A program made the translations under genes and the position numbers. A stretch of 64,000 nucleotides of DNA, taken from the NCBI RefSeq assembly GCF_000374365.1, contig NZ_KB894115.1:310001-374000 (forward strand), given 5' to 3'. The notes below the pieces were generated by a model that worked only from the letters and a program-made list of their open reading frames with translations, did not search any database and had not been told where the DNA came from. Positions 9,314 through 18,297 of the stretch are shown piece after piece; positions within the stretch are counted from its first letter, which is position 1, and each line of letters begins with the position of its first letter. The stretch comes from Bacteroides gallinarum DSM 18171 = JCM 13658 (GTDB lineage Bacteria > Bacteroidota > Bacteroidia > Bacteroidales > Bacteroidaceae).

Positions 9314-10777
9314 TCAGTCGTTGTTCCGTTCGTTCTCCCGTCTCCGGAAACTTTCCGGTTTGCGTTCCTTATCGAACTCCCGTTTCGGTTTCCATTCTCC
9401 GTCTGCCGGCTTTCTGTATTCGCGGGGTTTGAATTCTCTCCTTTCGCCGGATTTGAAGTCACGCCTTTCACCGGGCCTGAACTCTTTTCTCTCGCCGGGT
9501 CTGAATTCTCTCTTTTCGCCGTACTTGAACTCACGTCTTTCTCCCGGCTTGAATTCTCTTCTTTCTCTCGGTGCGTAGGGTTTACGTTCCCCCCAGTCGC
9601 CGCCTTCTTCGTTTCCGTTCTCCTGCTTTTTGAATTCCTTGTATTTCCCGTCGAATATTTCGTATTTGCGGAACTCGCATTCCAGGGCGCCGTTGAATAG
9701 GGGTATTTTGGCAGCCGGTTTCAGCCCTATCTGGTCAAAGCATTCTTCCCGGTAAGAGAGTATCCATGCGGTGTTTCCCGTAAATGCGTGTTTCAGTCGC
9801 TCGCCTATCATTGAGTATAAGCCCAGCAGGTCGTTCGTCGATATGCGTTCCCCATAAGGCGGGTTGGTAATGATGACGGCCTTTTCTTCGGGCTGCTCGA
9901 ACTGCTGGAAAGGTTGTAATTTCAGCGTTATGTCTTTGGATACTCCTGCCGCCTTTATATTGTGGGTCGCTATCTCGTGGGCTTTCGGGTTGTTGTCGTA
10001 TCCGTATATCTTGTGGGCGAATTCGCGCTCCTGGCTGTCGTCATTGTAAATCTTGTCGAACAGCTCCTGGTCGAAATCAACCCATTTCTCGAAGGCGAAC
10101 TCTTTGCGGAATACGCCCGGTGCGATGTTCCTGGCTATCAATGCTGCTTCAATGGGTATCGTGCCCGAACCGCACATCGGGTCTATCAAATCGCATTCGC
10201 CGTGCCAGCCCGTCATCAGTATCATGCCGGCAGCCAGCACTTCGTTCAAGGGGGCTTCGACGGCTTCCTGGCGATAACCGCGGCGGTGCAGGGACTCGCC
10301 GGACGAGTCGAGGGAAAGGGTGCACTTGGTTTCTGCAATATGGATGTTCAGTAGCACGTCCGGTTTGCTGATACGTACAGACGGGCGTTTGTTGTAGGCT
10401 TCCCGGAAATAGTCTGCAATGGCATCCTTCACCTTGTAGGATACGAACTTGGAATGGCGGAACTCTTCGCTGAACACGACTGCGTCTACGGCGAACGTCT
10501 TATCGGTATCCAGGTAGTCTTCCCAGTGGATTTCCTTGATTTGCTCGTACACCTCGTCGGCGTTCTTCGCAACGAAATGTTTGATAGGTTTCAGGATGCG
10601 TATGGCAGTCCGCAGGCAGAAGTTCGCCTTGTACATCATTTCCTTGTCTCCGCAGAATGATACCATACGGCGTCCTATCTGTATCTCGTCTGCTCCTAAA
10701 GAGGTTAGCTCCTGTGCCAGTGTTTCTTCCAGTCCCTGGAAAGTCTTGGCAATCATCTCGAATGATTGTTCGCTCAT
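9314..10777 (-). CDS. THUMP-domain class I rRNA methyltransferase with repeat tail
   Basis: A 487-aa RNA N2-guanine methyltransferase of the RlmL/RlmK-N family. Residues 1-160 are an N-terminal THUMP RNA-binding region. The methyltransferase domain follows, with DPMCGSGTIPIEAALIARN (SAM loop) and the catalytic NPPYGER motif around residue 305. The body resembles the RlmL N-terminal half, which modifies G2445 of 23S rRNA in E. coli. From about residue 395 the protein becomes a highly charged tail of about seven imperfect units based on GERREFKPGE, likely an RNA-binding extension. It is 41 bp downstream of cysE and shares its direction. Confidence 0.88.
   Translation of the reverse strand: MSEQSFEMIAKTFQGLEETLAQELTSLGADEIQIGRRMVSFCGDKEMMYKANFCLRTAIRILKPIKHFVAKNADEVYEQIKEIHWEDYLDTDKTFAVDAVVFSEEFRHSKFVSYKVKDAIADYFREAYNKRPSVRISKPDVLLNIHIAETKCTLSLDSSGESLHRRGYRQEAVEAPLNEVLAAGMILMTGWHGECDLIDPMCGSGTIPIEAALIARNIAPGVFRKEFAFEKWVDFDQELFDKIYNDDSQEREFAHKIYGYDNNPKAHEIATHNIKAAGVSKDITLKLQPFQQFEQPEEKAVIITNPPYGERISTNDLLGLYSMIGERLKHAFTGNTAWILSYREECFDQIGLKPAAKIPLFNGALECEFRKYEIFDGKYKEFKKQENGNEEGGDWGERKPYAPRERREFKPGERREFKYGEKREFRPGERKEFRPGERRDFKSGERREFKPREYRKPADGEWKPKREFDKERKPESFRRRENERNND
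9410..9580 (-). repeat. Coding tandem repeat (GERREFKP units)
   Basis: Within the methyltransferase gene, units of about 24 bp encode variants of GERREFKP: GERREFKP, GERREFKY, GEKREFRP, GERKEFRP, GERRDFKS, GERREFKP. They give an Arg/Glu/Phe-rich disordered tail and are a likely site of length variation by slippage. Confidence 0.75.
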
Positions 10778-10818
10778 CTGTTTATTTTCAGTTTAATATG
10801 TTACGGGTTGTGAGTTCT

Positions 10819-11718
10819 TTATTTTTTTGCTTTGGGCTGTACGATTCTCGCACCTGCCGGCACATCTTCCGTTACCCAGATGTTGCCGCCTACGGTGGCA
10901 TCCTTCCCAATGGTGATACGCCCCAATATGGTGGCGTTGGAATATACGATGACGTTGTCTTCCAGTATCGGATGCCGTGGAATGCCTTTAATCGGTTTGC
11001 CGTCCTCGTCTAACGGGAAGCTTTTGGCTCCGAGGGTTACACCCTGATACAGTTTTACATTGTTGCCGATGATACATGTTTCGCCGATTACCACGCCTGT
11101 GCCGTGGTCTATCGTGAAGTGGCTGCCTATCACGGCTCCCGGATGAATGTCTATTCCGGTTTCGCTATGTGCCATTTCGGTTATGATACGCGGGATAAGA
11201 GGCACGCCGAGCGCTAACAGCTCGTGTGCGATACGGTAGTTGCTGATAGCGCGGATTGCGGGGTAGCAACTGATGACCTCGCCGAATGAGTGGGCGGCGG
11301 GGTCGCCGTTGTAGGCGGCCTCTACGTCTGTTGCCAATATGCGGCGCAGTCCGGGCAGGTGGCTGATGAATTCGGCGGCAATCGATGCGGCTTCCTCGCG
11401 TTGGAATTCGGTACAGCCGCTGCATTCGTCGTCGCTGCCGAAGCAAAGCCCTGCAAGAATCTGCTCGGTCAGCAGGTCGAATAGTTTTTCTATATTGACG
11501 CCGATGTGGTAGGTTACCGTACGGCTGTTTACCGTGGAGTTTCCGAAATATCCGGGGAAGATAATGGCGCGTGCAAGTTCGATGATATCGCACAGTGCTT
11601 TAGCTGAAGGCAGTGGGTTGCCGTCCGTATGCTGGTGAAACAGTCCTTTGTAAGATTCGCTTTCCGATAGCTCATCGACTGCTTGTGTCAGGATGTGAGT
11701 AAAATTAAGTGGACTCAT
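10819..11718 (-). CDS. cysE: Serine O-acetyltransferase
   Basis: A 299-aa enzyme making O-acetylserine from serine and acetyl-CoA, the substrate of cysteine synthase encoded divergently next door. The N-terminal half is helical. The C-terminal half is a left-handed beta-helix with hexapeptide repeats: GIDIHPGAVIGSHFTIDHGTGVVIGETCIIGNNVKLYQGVTLGA shows the catalytic DHGTG and HPGA motifs. It resembles the longer EpsC-like form common in Bacteroides. A promoter box (11748-11755) is 30 bp upstream of the ATG. It heads a leftward run of nine closely spaced genes ending near 1755. Confidence 0.93.
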   Translation of the reverse strand: MSPLNFTHILTQAVDELSESESYKGLFHQHTDGNPLPSAKALCDIIELARAIIFPGYFGNSTVNSRTVTYHIGVNIEKLFDLLTEQILAGLCFGSDDECSGCTEFQREEAASIAAEFISHLPGLRRILATDVEAAYNGDPAAHSFGEVISCYPAIRAISNYRIAHELLALGVPLIPRIITEMAHSETGIDIHPGAVIGSHFTIDHGTGVVIGETCIIGNNVKLYQGVTLGAKSFPLDEDGKPIKGIPRHPILEDNVIVYSNATILGRITIGKDATVGGNIWVTEDVPAGARIVQPKAKK

Positions 11719-11747
11719 TATGATATCCTTTATTAATAAAGTGGCTA

Positions 11748-11755
11748 CAAAGGTA
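11748..11755 (-). promoter_or_regulatory. Promoter -7 box for cysE
   Basis: Reads TACCTTTG on the minus strand, 30 bases before the cysE ATG. It is the last clear TAnnTTTG box seen before a run of closely spaced leftward genes, so it may drive much of the 1.7-11.7 kb block. Confidence 0.6.
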
Positions 11756-11820
11756 TAAAATACTCGCCAATTTTCCTACATATCCCTCATTTATAGTATG
11801 GATTTACCATATTTGTGGTA

Positions 11821-11851
11821 TTTTGAAAGAGCGGGCGGCATCGTACCTTTG
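11821..11851 (+). promoter_or_regulatory. Promoter for cysK
   Basis: TTTTG (11821-11825) and TACCTTTG (11844-11851) are spaced as expected for a Bacteroides -33/-7 promoter. The leader to the ATG at 11960 is about 100 nt and unusually rich in CCGG/GGCCGG blocks (11879-11940) that can fold into several hairpins, so post-transcriptional control is possible. Confidence 0.6.
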
Positions 11852-11959
11852 CATTATCGATAACCCGCTGCATATTGTGCCGGTTCGTACGGCCGGTGTA
11901 AGCCGGCAGGTCAGGGACGGTGCAGGCCGGTACAGGCTGCGGTAAAGACAAGATGAATT

Positions 11960-12907
11960 ATGAAAAAAATAGCGCGACACCTCACCGATTTGGTAGGTAA
12001 TACTCCTTTGCTGGAGCTGAATAATTACGGTAGGAATAAAGAGCTGAAAGCCCGTGTGATTGCCAAGCTGGAATATTTTAATCCTGCGGGCAGTGTAAAA
12101 GACCGTGTGGCGCTTGCCATGATAGAAGATGCGGAAGCGAAAGGTTTGTTGAAGCCCGGCGCAACGATTATTGAGCCGACCAGCGGAAATACGGGGGTAG
12201 GGCTTGCATTCGTGGCGGCTGCCAAGGGGTATAGGCTGGTTCTAACCATGCCGGATACAATGAGTACGGAGCGTCGCAGCCTGCTGAAAGCCCTTGGAGC
12301 GGAACTTGTCCTGACGCCCGGCGCAGGCGGCATGAAGGGAGCCATAGCGCGTGCCGAGGAGCTGCAAGCGGCTACTCCCGGTTCATTGATTTTACAGCAG
12401 TTCGATAACGCGGCCAACCCTGCCGTACACGAGTGCACTACCGGACAGGAAATTTGGCGGGATACGGACGGCAAAGTCGATATATTCGTTGCCGGCGTAG
12501 GTACTGGCGGAACGGTGAGCGGTGTCGGTGCGGCCTTGAAGAAGCATAACCCCGCGGTGAAGATTGTAGCCGTGGAACCGGAGGACTCTCCGGTATTGTT
12601 GGGCGGACAACCGGGAGCGCATAAAATCCAGGGTATCGGTGCGGGCTTCGTTCCGAGGAATTACAATAGCACGGTGGTAGACGAGATTATGCAGGTGTCC
12701 AACGACGATGCTATCCGTACAGGCCGGGAGTTGGCTAAGTACGAGGGTCTGTTGGTAGGAATTTCCTCGGGAGCGGCTGTCAACGCTGCAATCCGGTTGG
12801 CACAGTTGCCGGAGAACGAGGGCAAAAACATCGTGGTGCTGCTGCCCGATACGGGGGAACGCTATTTGTCGACGTTGCTTTATGCTTTTGAGGAATATCC
12901 TTTATGA
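11960..12907 (+). CDS. cysK: Cysteine synthase A
   Basis: A 315-aa PLP-dependent O-acetylserine sulfhydrylase that forms cysteine from O-acetylserine and sulfide. The PLP lysine lies in [10 protein letters not shown], the substrate loop is [12 protein letters not shown], the phosphate loop is [12 protein letters not shown], and the C-terminal serine site is [12 protein letters not shown]. Length and motif order are those of CysK. Its divergent partner cysE supplies the substrate and usually forms a complex with it. The C-terminus ends in EEYPL rather than with extra domains. It is monocistronic; an inverted repeat lies 40 bp downstream. Confidence 0.95.
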   Translation: MKKIARHLTDLVGNTPLLELNNYGRNKELKARVIAKLEYFNPAGSVKDRVALAMIEDAEAKGLLKPGATIIEPTSGNTGVGLAFVAAAKGYRLVLTMPDTMSTERRSLLKALGAELVLTPGAGGMKGAIARAEELQAATPGSLILQQFDNAANPAVHECTTGQEIWRDTDGKVDIFVAGVGTGGTVSGVGAALKKHNPAVKIVAVEPEDSPVLLGGQPGAHKIQGIGAGFVPRNYNSTVVDEIMQVSNDDAIRTGRELAKYEGLLVGISSGAAVNAAIRLAQLPENEGKNIVVLLPDTGERYLSTLLYAFEEYPL

Positions 12908-12946
12908 CGGAAAATAAAGGTATGCCCAAAAAATCTTATTTATCAT

Positions 12947-13017
12947 AGGATTACACAGATTTTTACAGATTATCTATCTTGATAATCAATTATTTAATTT
13001 TCAATCTGTGTAATCCT
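12947..13017. repeat. Inverted repeat between convergent genes
   Basis: AGGATTACACAGATT (12947-12961) and AATCTGTGTAATCCT (13003-13017) are perfect 15-bp arms around 41 AT-rich bases. It lies between cysK and the convergent PPOX gene and may separate their transcripts. Related GGATTAC-containing repeats occur at 166-223 and near 46441-46470. Confidence 0.6.
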
Positions 13018-13040
13018 GCGGTGAATTTGACACCTTCATT

Positions 13041-13076
13041 CTTATTTTATCTCACTCGCTTATTTTATCTCACTCG
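13041..13076. repeat. 18-bp perfect tandem duplication at a stop codon
   Basis: CTTATTTTATCTCACTCG occurs twice head to tail (13041-13058 and 13059-13076). The second copy encodes the last residues (SEIK) and stop of the PPOX-family gene; the first lies just beyond the stop. Confidence 0.85.
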
Positions 13077-13539
13077 GCCGCAGCCCGAACGATTTACAAC
13101 TTATCTCGTTCACTTTTACCTCCCATATTTTCACGTTCCGTACGGCAGGTTCGGCATAGCTGCATGTATTATCGGTATATTGTTTCATAAGGATGTCGAG
13201 TATCCGGCGCTTTTCGTCCATATCCTCGATAAAGCGTACCTTGCCTTTGCAGATGACACTGCGCGATTTCATACTGTAACTGCATGCCACCTGCTTATGC
13301 ATATACACCAGTTCGTGCCCCTCACAGAAGTTGATGCAGACTTGCGGATGACGTGTCGCCATTTCCACTTTCCTCCCTTCGGGGCCCGAATGCAGGTAAA
13401 CGGTATCGTTCTCCCAGGCGAAGTTCATGGGTACTACGTACGGATTGCCTTCTTCGTCGGTCATTCCTACCGTACAATAAGGGCATTTGCGGATGATATC
13501 CTCTATTTGCGTGCGGTCTGTAATAGTAATCGTTTTCAT
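13060..13539 (-). CDS. Pyridoxamine 5'-phosphate oxidase-family flavin-binding protein
   Basis: A 159-aa split-barrel protein of the PPOX/Nim-like group that binds FMN or a related cofactor. The N-terminal CPYCTVGMTDEEGNPYVVPMNFAWENDTVYLHSGPEGRK and the following CINFCEGHELVYMHKQVACSYSMKSRSVICKGKVRFIED match the family. Some relatives (NimA-type) give nitroimidazole resistance, but most are reductases of unknown substrate, so I do not assign resistance. The stop codon lies within the second copy of an 18-bp tandem duplication (13041-13076). It lies 43 bp downstream of RNase R in the same direction. Confidence 0.82.
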   Translation of the reverse strand: MKTITITDRTQIEDIIRKCPYCTVGMTDEEGNPYVVPMNFAWENDTVYLHSGPEGRKVEMATRHPQVCINFCEGHELVYMHKQVACSYSMKSRSVICKGKVRFIEDMDEKRRILDILMKQYTDNTCSYAEPAVRNVKIWEVKVNEISCKSFGLRPSEIK

Positions 13540-13582
13540 GTATGTGTATGCGAATTTTTGTAATGGACAATGCTAAACCTGT

Positions 13583-15730
13583 TTATTCGACCAATGCGAA
13601 ATCCAGTTGCTTCTTCTCCAGGTTGGCACGCGCCACCTTGATAGTAATGGCATCGCCGAGACTGTATGTACGTTTCTTCCGGCGTCCGCGCAGGCAGTAA
13701 TTCTTTTCGTCGAATTCGTAGTAATCGTCGTCGAGGTCGCGGATAGGAATCATTCCCTCGCACTTGTTCTCGTTCAGCTCGACGTACAGCCCCCATTCGG
13801 TAACGCCGGAGATAACGCCGTCGTAAGTCTGCCCCAGGCGCTCCGTCATGTACTCCACCTGTTTGTACTTTACAGAGGCACGTTCCGCATTGGCGGCAAT
13901 CTGCTCCATGTTGCTGGAATGCTCGCAAAGCGCCTCGTACTTCTGCTCGGAAACACTCCGGCCGTTCGCATCCAGGTACTTGGTCAGTAGTCGGTGCACC
14001 ATCATGTCCGGATAACGGCGGATAGGCGAGGTGAAATGAGTATAATAGTCGAACGCCAGCCCGTAGTGGCCGATGTTATGCACGGAATAACGCGCCTTCT
14101 GCATGGCACGGATAGACACGGTTTCGATGAGGTTCTCCTCTTTCTTGCCTTGGATGTCGTCCAGCAGGTGGTTGATAGACTTGGAAACATCGGTTTTGGT
14201 TCCGCTGGTACGCAGCTTATACCCGAAGCGGGCGATGAATTGCGACAGGTTGTCCAGCTTCTCCGGGTCTGGCAGGTCGTGGATACGGTATGGGAATATC
14301 TTCGGCTTCCTGCCCTTGGGCACGCGTCCGATTTTCTCGGCCACGGTACGGTTGGCAAGCAGCATGAACTCCTCCACCAGCTTGTTGGCGTCTTTGGACT
14401 CCTTGAAATATACGCTGACGGGTTTACCTTTCTCGTCGATTTCGAATTTCACCTCGTAGCGGTCGAAGTTGATAGCTCCGGCGGCAAACCGCTTTTCGCG
14501 CAATATCTTGGCAAATGCATCCAGCCTAAGGATTTCTTCCTTGAAATCTCCCTCCCGGGTTTCGATAATCTGCTGTGCCTCCTCGTAAGTGAAGCGGCGG
14601 TCGGACTTGATGACTGTGTGCACAATGCGCGAGTTCTTTACCTCTCCCTTCCCCGTCATTTCGAAAATGGCGGAGTAAGCCAGCTTCTCCTCATCGGGAC
14701 GCAGCGAGCAGATGAAGTTGCATAACCGTTCGGGCAGCATCGGGATAGTACGGTCTACGAGGTAAACGGACGTTGCACGTTTCTCAGCTTCTTTGTCGAT
14801 GATGCCGCCTTCTTTTACATAATGCGTCACGTCGGCGATGTGTACTCCTACTTCCCAGAGGTTGTCTTTCAACTTGCGGATAGACAGGGCGTCGTCGAAG
14901 TCCTTGGCATCCTTGGGGTCTATGGTAAAGGTGGTTACACCCCGGAAATCTTCGCGTTTGGCATATTCCTCTGCCGGAATTTCCGCCGGAATCTTGTCCG
15001 CAGCCTTTTCTACGGCGGCGGGGTAGACGTACGGCAGACCGAATTCCGCTAAGATAGCGTGCATTTCGGTGGTATTCTCTCCGGCTTTCCCCAGGATGTC
15101 GATAACCTGCCCGATAGGGTTCTTGGCCTTATCCGGCCATTCTATAATCTTCACCACTGCCTTGTCGCCCGTTTTTCCGCCTTTCAGCTTCTCTTTGGGG
15201 ATGAAGATATCGTTGGCAAGCGTACGGTTCTCGGTAACGAGGAAGGCGTACGACTTGGCAACTTCCAACGTCCCTACGAAGGTGTCGTTGGCGCGTTCCA
15301 GGATTTCGATGACTTCGCCTTCGGCTTCGCGTCCGCGACGTTTGGCGTAGAAGGCGATGCGCACCTTATCACCTGCCATGGCGTGCGCCGAGTTGCGCTC
15401 GGCTACGAAAATCGGGTCGCCGCCGCCTTCGGGAATGAACGAGTTCTTGCCGTTGCTCTTGCGCTGGAAAGTGCCGGTCATCTCCACGCCGTGGTTGTTC
15501 AGCTTGTATTTATGCTTGTCCACCTCGGTGATGTAATCGTCGTCCGACAGTTCGGACAGGATATCCATGCACAGCATTTTCAGCGGATGCGTAGTGAGGT
15601 GCAATTGTTCGAAGATGTATTTTAGGGACAGTACTTCGTCGGTTTTCGAATGGAAAAATTCCATGAGCGCGGCAACGAGCTCTTTCTTCTTCATGCGTTT
15701 GCCGGCTTTCTTTTCTTTCTTTTTGGCCAT
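13583..15730 (-). CDS. rnr: Ribonuclease R
   Basis: A 715-aa 3'-5' exoribonuclease that degrades structured RNA. Order of domains: Lys-rich N-terminus with winged helix (1-70), two cold-shock OB folds, the RNB catalytic domain with TIDPKDAKDFDDALSI (metal-binding Asp cluster) and YTHFTSPIRRYPDMMVHRLL, and a C-terminal S1 domain (YDGVISGVTEWGLYVEL). Length and motifs fit RNase R rather than RNase II. The upstream region has only a weak promoter-like sequence (TTACTTTG, minus strand, around 15795). Downstream lies the PPOX gene, 43 bp away. Confidence 0.93.
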   Translation of the reverse strand: MAKKKEKKAGKRMKKKELVAALMEFFHSKTDEVLSLKYIFEQLHLTTHPLKMLCMDILSELSDDDYITEVDKHKYKLNNHGVEMTGTFQRKSNGKNSFIPEGGGDPIFVAERNSAHAMAGDKVRIAFYAKRRGREAEGEVIEILERANDTFVGTLEVAKSYAFLVTENRTLANDIFIPKEKLKGGKTGDKAVVKIIEWPDKAKNPIGQVIDILGKAGENTTEMHAILAEFGLPYVYPAAVEKAADKIPAEIPAEEYAKREDFRGVTTFTIDPKDAKDFDDALSIRKLKDNLWEVGVHIADVTHYVKEGGIIDKEAEKRATSVYLVDRTIPMLPERLCNFICSLRPDEEKLAYSAIFEMTGKGEVKNSRIVHTVIKSDRRFTYEEAQQIIETREGDFKEEILRLDAFAKILREKRFAAGAINFDRYEVKFEIDEKGKPVSVYFKESKDANKLVEEFMLLANRTVAEKIGRVPKGRKPKIFPYRIHDLPDPEKLDNLSQFIARFGYKLRTSGTKTDVSKSINHLLDDIQGKKEENLIETVSIRAMQKARYSVHNIGHYGLAFDYYTHFTSPIRRYPDMMVHRLLTKYLDANGRSVSEQKYEALCEHSSNMEQIAANAERASVKYKQVEYMTERLGQTYDGVISGVTEWGLYVELNENKCEGMIPIRDLDDDYYEFDEKNYCLRGRRKKRTYSLGDAITIKVARANLEKKQLDFALVE

Positions 15731-16119
15731 AATGATAATGTATTAATATGCTAATGCGATAGCGTGCAGGCGTGTCGTTACACACTCTTCCTTTGCAAAG
15801 TAAACAAATAATTGTTTTCGGTAGTTCAATATCCCTTTAAAATCTCGCTGTTACGTTGAAAATAATGGAAGAACGGCCGTCCGTAATGGATTATTGCATA
15901 TATTTGCCGGGCGAAGGCAGGCTTTGTTCCGGTACGGGCGGACGGGTTTGTTTTTACTCCCGGTTTGCACTATCTTTGCAGCGACAGAGGGAGAGGAACT
16001 GGAGTTGCCGTATCGTCCCCGGAGGGAACGGTTTAGGCAGAGGCTCCCCGCCAACATCCGTACGGAGACGGCGAGAAGAGAGGAAAATTGTTTGTAATTC
16101 GTAATTTGTAATTGGCAGC
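15731..16119. other. Intergenic region between rnr and the epimerase gene
   Basis: These 389 bases hold the divergent control region. The only strong signal is the rightward promoter at 15947-15978. I found no RNA gene, transposon remnant or convincing small ORF; open frames here lack any protein-like composition. Confidence 0.5.
15947..15978 (+). promoter_or_regulatory. Promoter of the epimerase-PAP2 operon
   Basis: TTTG (15947-15950), a 20-base spacer and TATCTTTG (15971-15978) match the Bacteroides consensus. The leader to the GTG start is about 135 nt. Confidence 0.65.
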
Positions 16120-17127
16120 GTGGAGTCGGTTTTAGTAACAGGAGCGAGCGGGTTTATCGGAAGTTTCATCGTGGAAGAAGCGTTGAGGCGCAAGTTCGGT
16201 GTGTGGGCGGGTATCCGTTCGTCCAGTAGCCGGGAGTACCTGCAAGACCGTAGGATACACTTCCTCGAGCTCGATTTCGCCCACCCGAATGAGCTTCGTG
16301 CGCAACTCTCCGGCCATAAGGGAACGTACAGCAAGTTCGATTATATCATCCATTGCGCCGGAGCTACGAAGTGTGTGGACAAGAACGATTTCGACCGGGT
16401 GAACTACTTGCAGACCAAGTATTTCGTAGATACGCTGCGGGAGTTGAACATGATTCCCCGGCAGTTCATTTTCATCAGCACGCTGAGCGTGTTCGGACCG
16501 GTGCGCGAAAAGACCTACACTCCGATTACGGAAACGGATACCCCCCGGCCTAATACCGCCTACGGACTCAGCAAGCTGAAGGCGGAGATTTATTTGCAGG
16601 GCATACCGGGCTTCCCGTACGTTATTTACCGTCCTACGGGTGTTTACGGACCGCGTGAGAAGGACTATTTTTTAATGGCGAAATCTATCCGGCAGCATAC
16701 CGACTTCTCGGTAGGCTGCCGGCGGCAGGACTTGACGTTCGTTTACGTCAAGGATATCGTGCAGGCCGTTTTCTTAGGAATAGAGAAACAGGTTTCGCGC
16801 CGCACCTATTTCCTGGCGGACGGTAAGGTGTACCGGAGCCGCGCTTTCTCCGATTTGATACGGAAAGAATTGGGCAATCCGTTTGTAATTCGCCTGAGAT
16901 GCCCGTTAATTATATTGAAAGTAGTATCTTTGCTCGCCGAATACTGGGCGAAGCGCAGGAATACCACCAGTACGCTCAATTCGGACAAGTATAGAATAAT
17001 GAAACAACGCAACTGGCAGTGCGATATCACTCCGGCTATCGAAGAACTGGGTTACAGTCCCGGGTACGATTTGGAACGGGGGGTAAAGGAAACCATTGCC
17101 TGGTATAAAGATAAAGGATGGCTTTAG
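16120..17127 (+). CDS. NAD-dependent epimerase/dehydratase family protein
   Basis: A 335-aa extended short-chain dehydrogenase. The dinucleotide-binding loop VTGASGFIGS sits at the very N-terminus, and the catalytic YGLSK (Tyr-x-x-x-Lys) and YRPTGVYGPRE motifs follow. The start is a GTG at 16120; no in-frame ATG fits, because the Rossmann strand begins at residue 3. The downstream PAP2-like gene overlaps it by 10 bp, so they are co-expressed. A role in modifying a sugar nucleotide, sterol-like or lipid head group is possible, but the substrate is unknown. Confidence 0.85.
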   Translation: MESVLVTGASGFIGSFIVEEALRRKFGVWAGIRSSSSREYLQDRRIHFLELDFAHPNELRAQLSGHKGTYSKFDYIIHCAGATKCVDKNDFDRVNYLQTKYFVDTLRELNMIPRQFIFISTLSVFGPVREKTYTPITETDTPRPNTAYGLSKLKAEIYLQGIPGFPYVIYRPTGVYGPREKDYFLMAKSIRQHTDFSVGCRRQDLTFVYVKDIVQAVFLGIEKQVSRRTYFLADGKVYRSRAFSDLIRKELGNPFVIRLRCPLIILKVVSLLAEYWAKRRNTTSTLNSDKYRIMKQRNWQCDITPAIEELGYSPGYDLERGVKETIAWYKDKGWL

Positions 17128-18083
17128 ACTTATTCAAGAGAGTAGAAACCCGTAAGGGGCTTTTTGCGGTAGAGAAGATTACACTGATATATAATCTGTT
17201 GACTTCCATTCTCATACTGTTTCTTTTCCAAGAAATGGATCATCCGGTGCAGATGCTTGCCGACCGTGCCATGATTGCGGGCATGACATTCCTGCTGATG
17301 TATCTTTACCGGCTTGCGCCTTGCAAGTTTTCTGCCTTCGTCCGCATCACCATTCAGATGTCGCTGCTTTCCTACTGGTATCCCGATACGTTCGAGTTCA
17401 ATCGTATCTTCCCCAACCTCGACCACATTTTCGCCGCTGCCGAGCAGTGGATATTCGGCGGGCAGCCTGCCGTGTGGTTCTCCTGGCATTTTCCCCAGAT
17501 ATGGGTCAGCGAGCCGTTCAATATGGGTTACTTCTTCTACTATCCGATGATTCTCCTGGTGGTGGTATGGTATTTCCTCTATCGTTTCGAGCTTTTCGAG
17601 AAAGTGTCGTTCGTGATAGTCACCGCTTTCTTTATCTATTACCTGTTCTATATTTTCGTGCCGGTAGCAGGGCCGCAGTTCTATTTCCCGGCTATCGGGT
17701 ACGATAATGTGGCGCAGGGTGTCTTCCCCGCTATCGGCGATTATTTCAACCACAACCAGGAATTACTGCCCGGTCCGGGGTACGAACACGGATTCTTCTA
17801 TAACCTGGTAGAGAGTTCGCAACAAGTGGGCGAGCGTCCCACGGCTGCTTTTCCCAGCTCGCACGTAGGTATGTCCACCATTCTGATGATTATGGCATGG
17901 CGGGGCAGCAGGCGTCTGTTCGCCTGGCTGTTTCCTTTCTATCTGCTGCTGTGCGGGGCTACGGTATATATCCAGGCGCATTACCTGATAGATGCTATCG
18001 TGGGTTTCTTCTCTGCCATTGCCCTTTATGTGGCGGTAACGTGGATGTTCAAGCGGTGGTTTGCGCAGCCGATGTTCAGGTAA
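17118..18083 (+). CDS. PAP2-superfamily membrane phosphatase/transferase
   Basis: A 321-aa polytopic protein with about six membrane helices. The C-terminal half has PAP2 active-site motifs: TAAFPSSHVGMS (the PSGH motif, here PSSH) and YIQAHYLIDAIVG, where the His and Asp of the third motif are kept. The long hydrophobic N-terminal extension resembles the inositolphosphotransferase-like (PAP2_3) branch more than simple phosphatidate phosphatases. With the overlapping epimerase gene it may act on a membrane lipid; this is inference from pairing. Ends 214 bp before the convergent dusB. Confidence 0.8.
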   Translation: MALDLFKRVETRKGLFAVEKITLIYNLLTSILILFLFQEMDHPVQMLADRAMIAGMTFLLMYLYRLAPCKFSAFVRITIQMSLLSYWYPDTFEFNRIFPNLDHIFAAAEQWIFGGQPAVWFSWHFPQIWVSEPFNMGYFFYYPMILLVVVWYFLYRFELFEKVSFVIVTAFFIYYLFYIFVPVAGPQFYFPAIGYDNVAQGVFPAIGDYFNHNQELLPGPGYEHGFFYNLVESSQQVGERPTAAFPSSHVGMSTILMIMAWRGSRRLFAWLFPFYLLLCGATVYIQAHYLIDAIVGFFSAIALYVAVTWMFKRWFAQPMFR

Positions 18084-18145
18084 AGCCTTTCCCGTTCTTT
18101 ATTCCGGTATATGAAGATATTCGCCTTTGTGGCGGAGGTATGCAC

Positions 18146-18228
18146 GACACCCGGGTCTCGGCACGTCTGACACCCGGGTGTGGGTATGTACGACATCCGG
18201 GTGTCAGACATGCCCACATCCGGGTGTC
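18146..18228. repeat. Four tandem near-palindromes, 23-bp period
   Basis: Four 14-bp near-palindromes of the form GACAYCCGGGTGTC begin at 18146, 18169, 18192 and 18215, an exact 23-bp period. Copies one, two and four carry one arm change. The array lies between the convergent PAP2 and dusB genes. Each unit can form a hairpin, or neighbouring units can pair. Confidence 0.85.
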
Positions 18229-18297
18229 GTACATACGTTCTTTGCGGAAGGGGTGATTTTTTTCTGCGGAAGGGCGTGGGCGGATAAGTGTTTCCAC

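Noticed and set aside
13060..13539. nim nitroimidazole resistance gene
   Set aside because: It is only a PPOX-family relative; there is no evidence for Nim-specific features or an IS element upstream.
18146..18228. A CRISPR array
   Set aside because: Spacers would be only about 9 bases, repeats are near-palindromic 14-mers with arm changes, and no cas genes are present.
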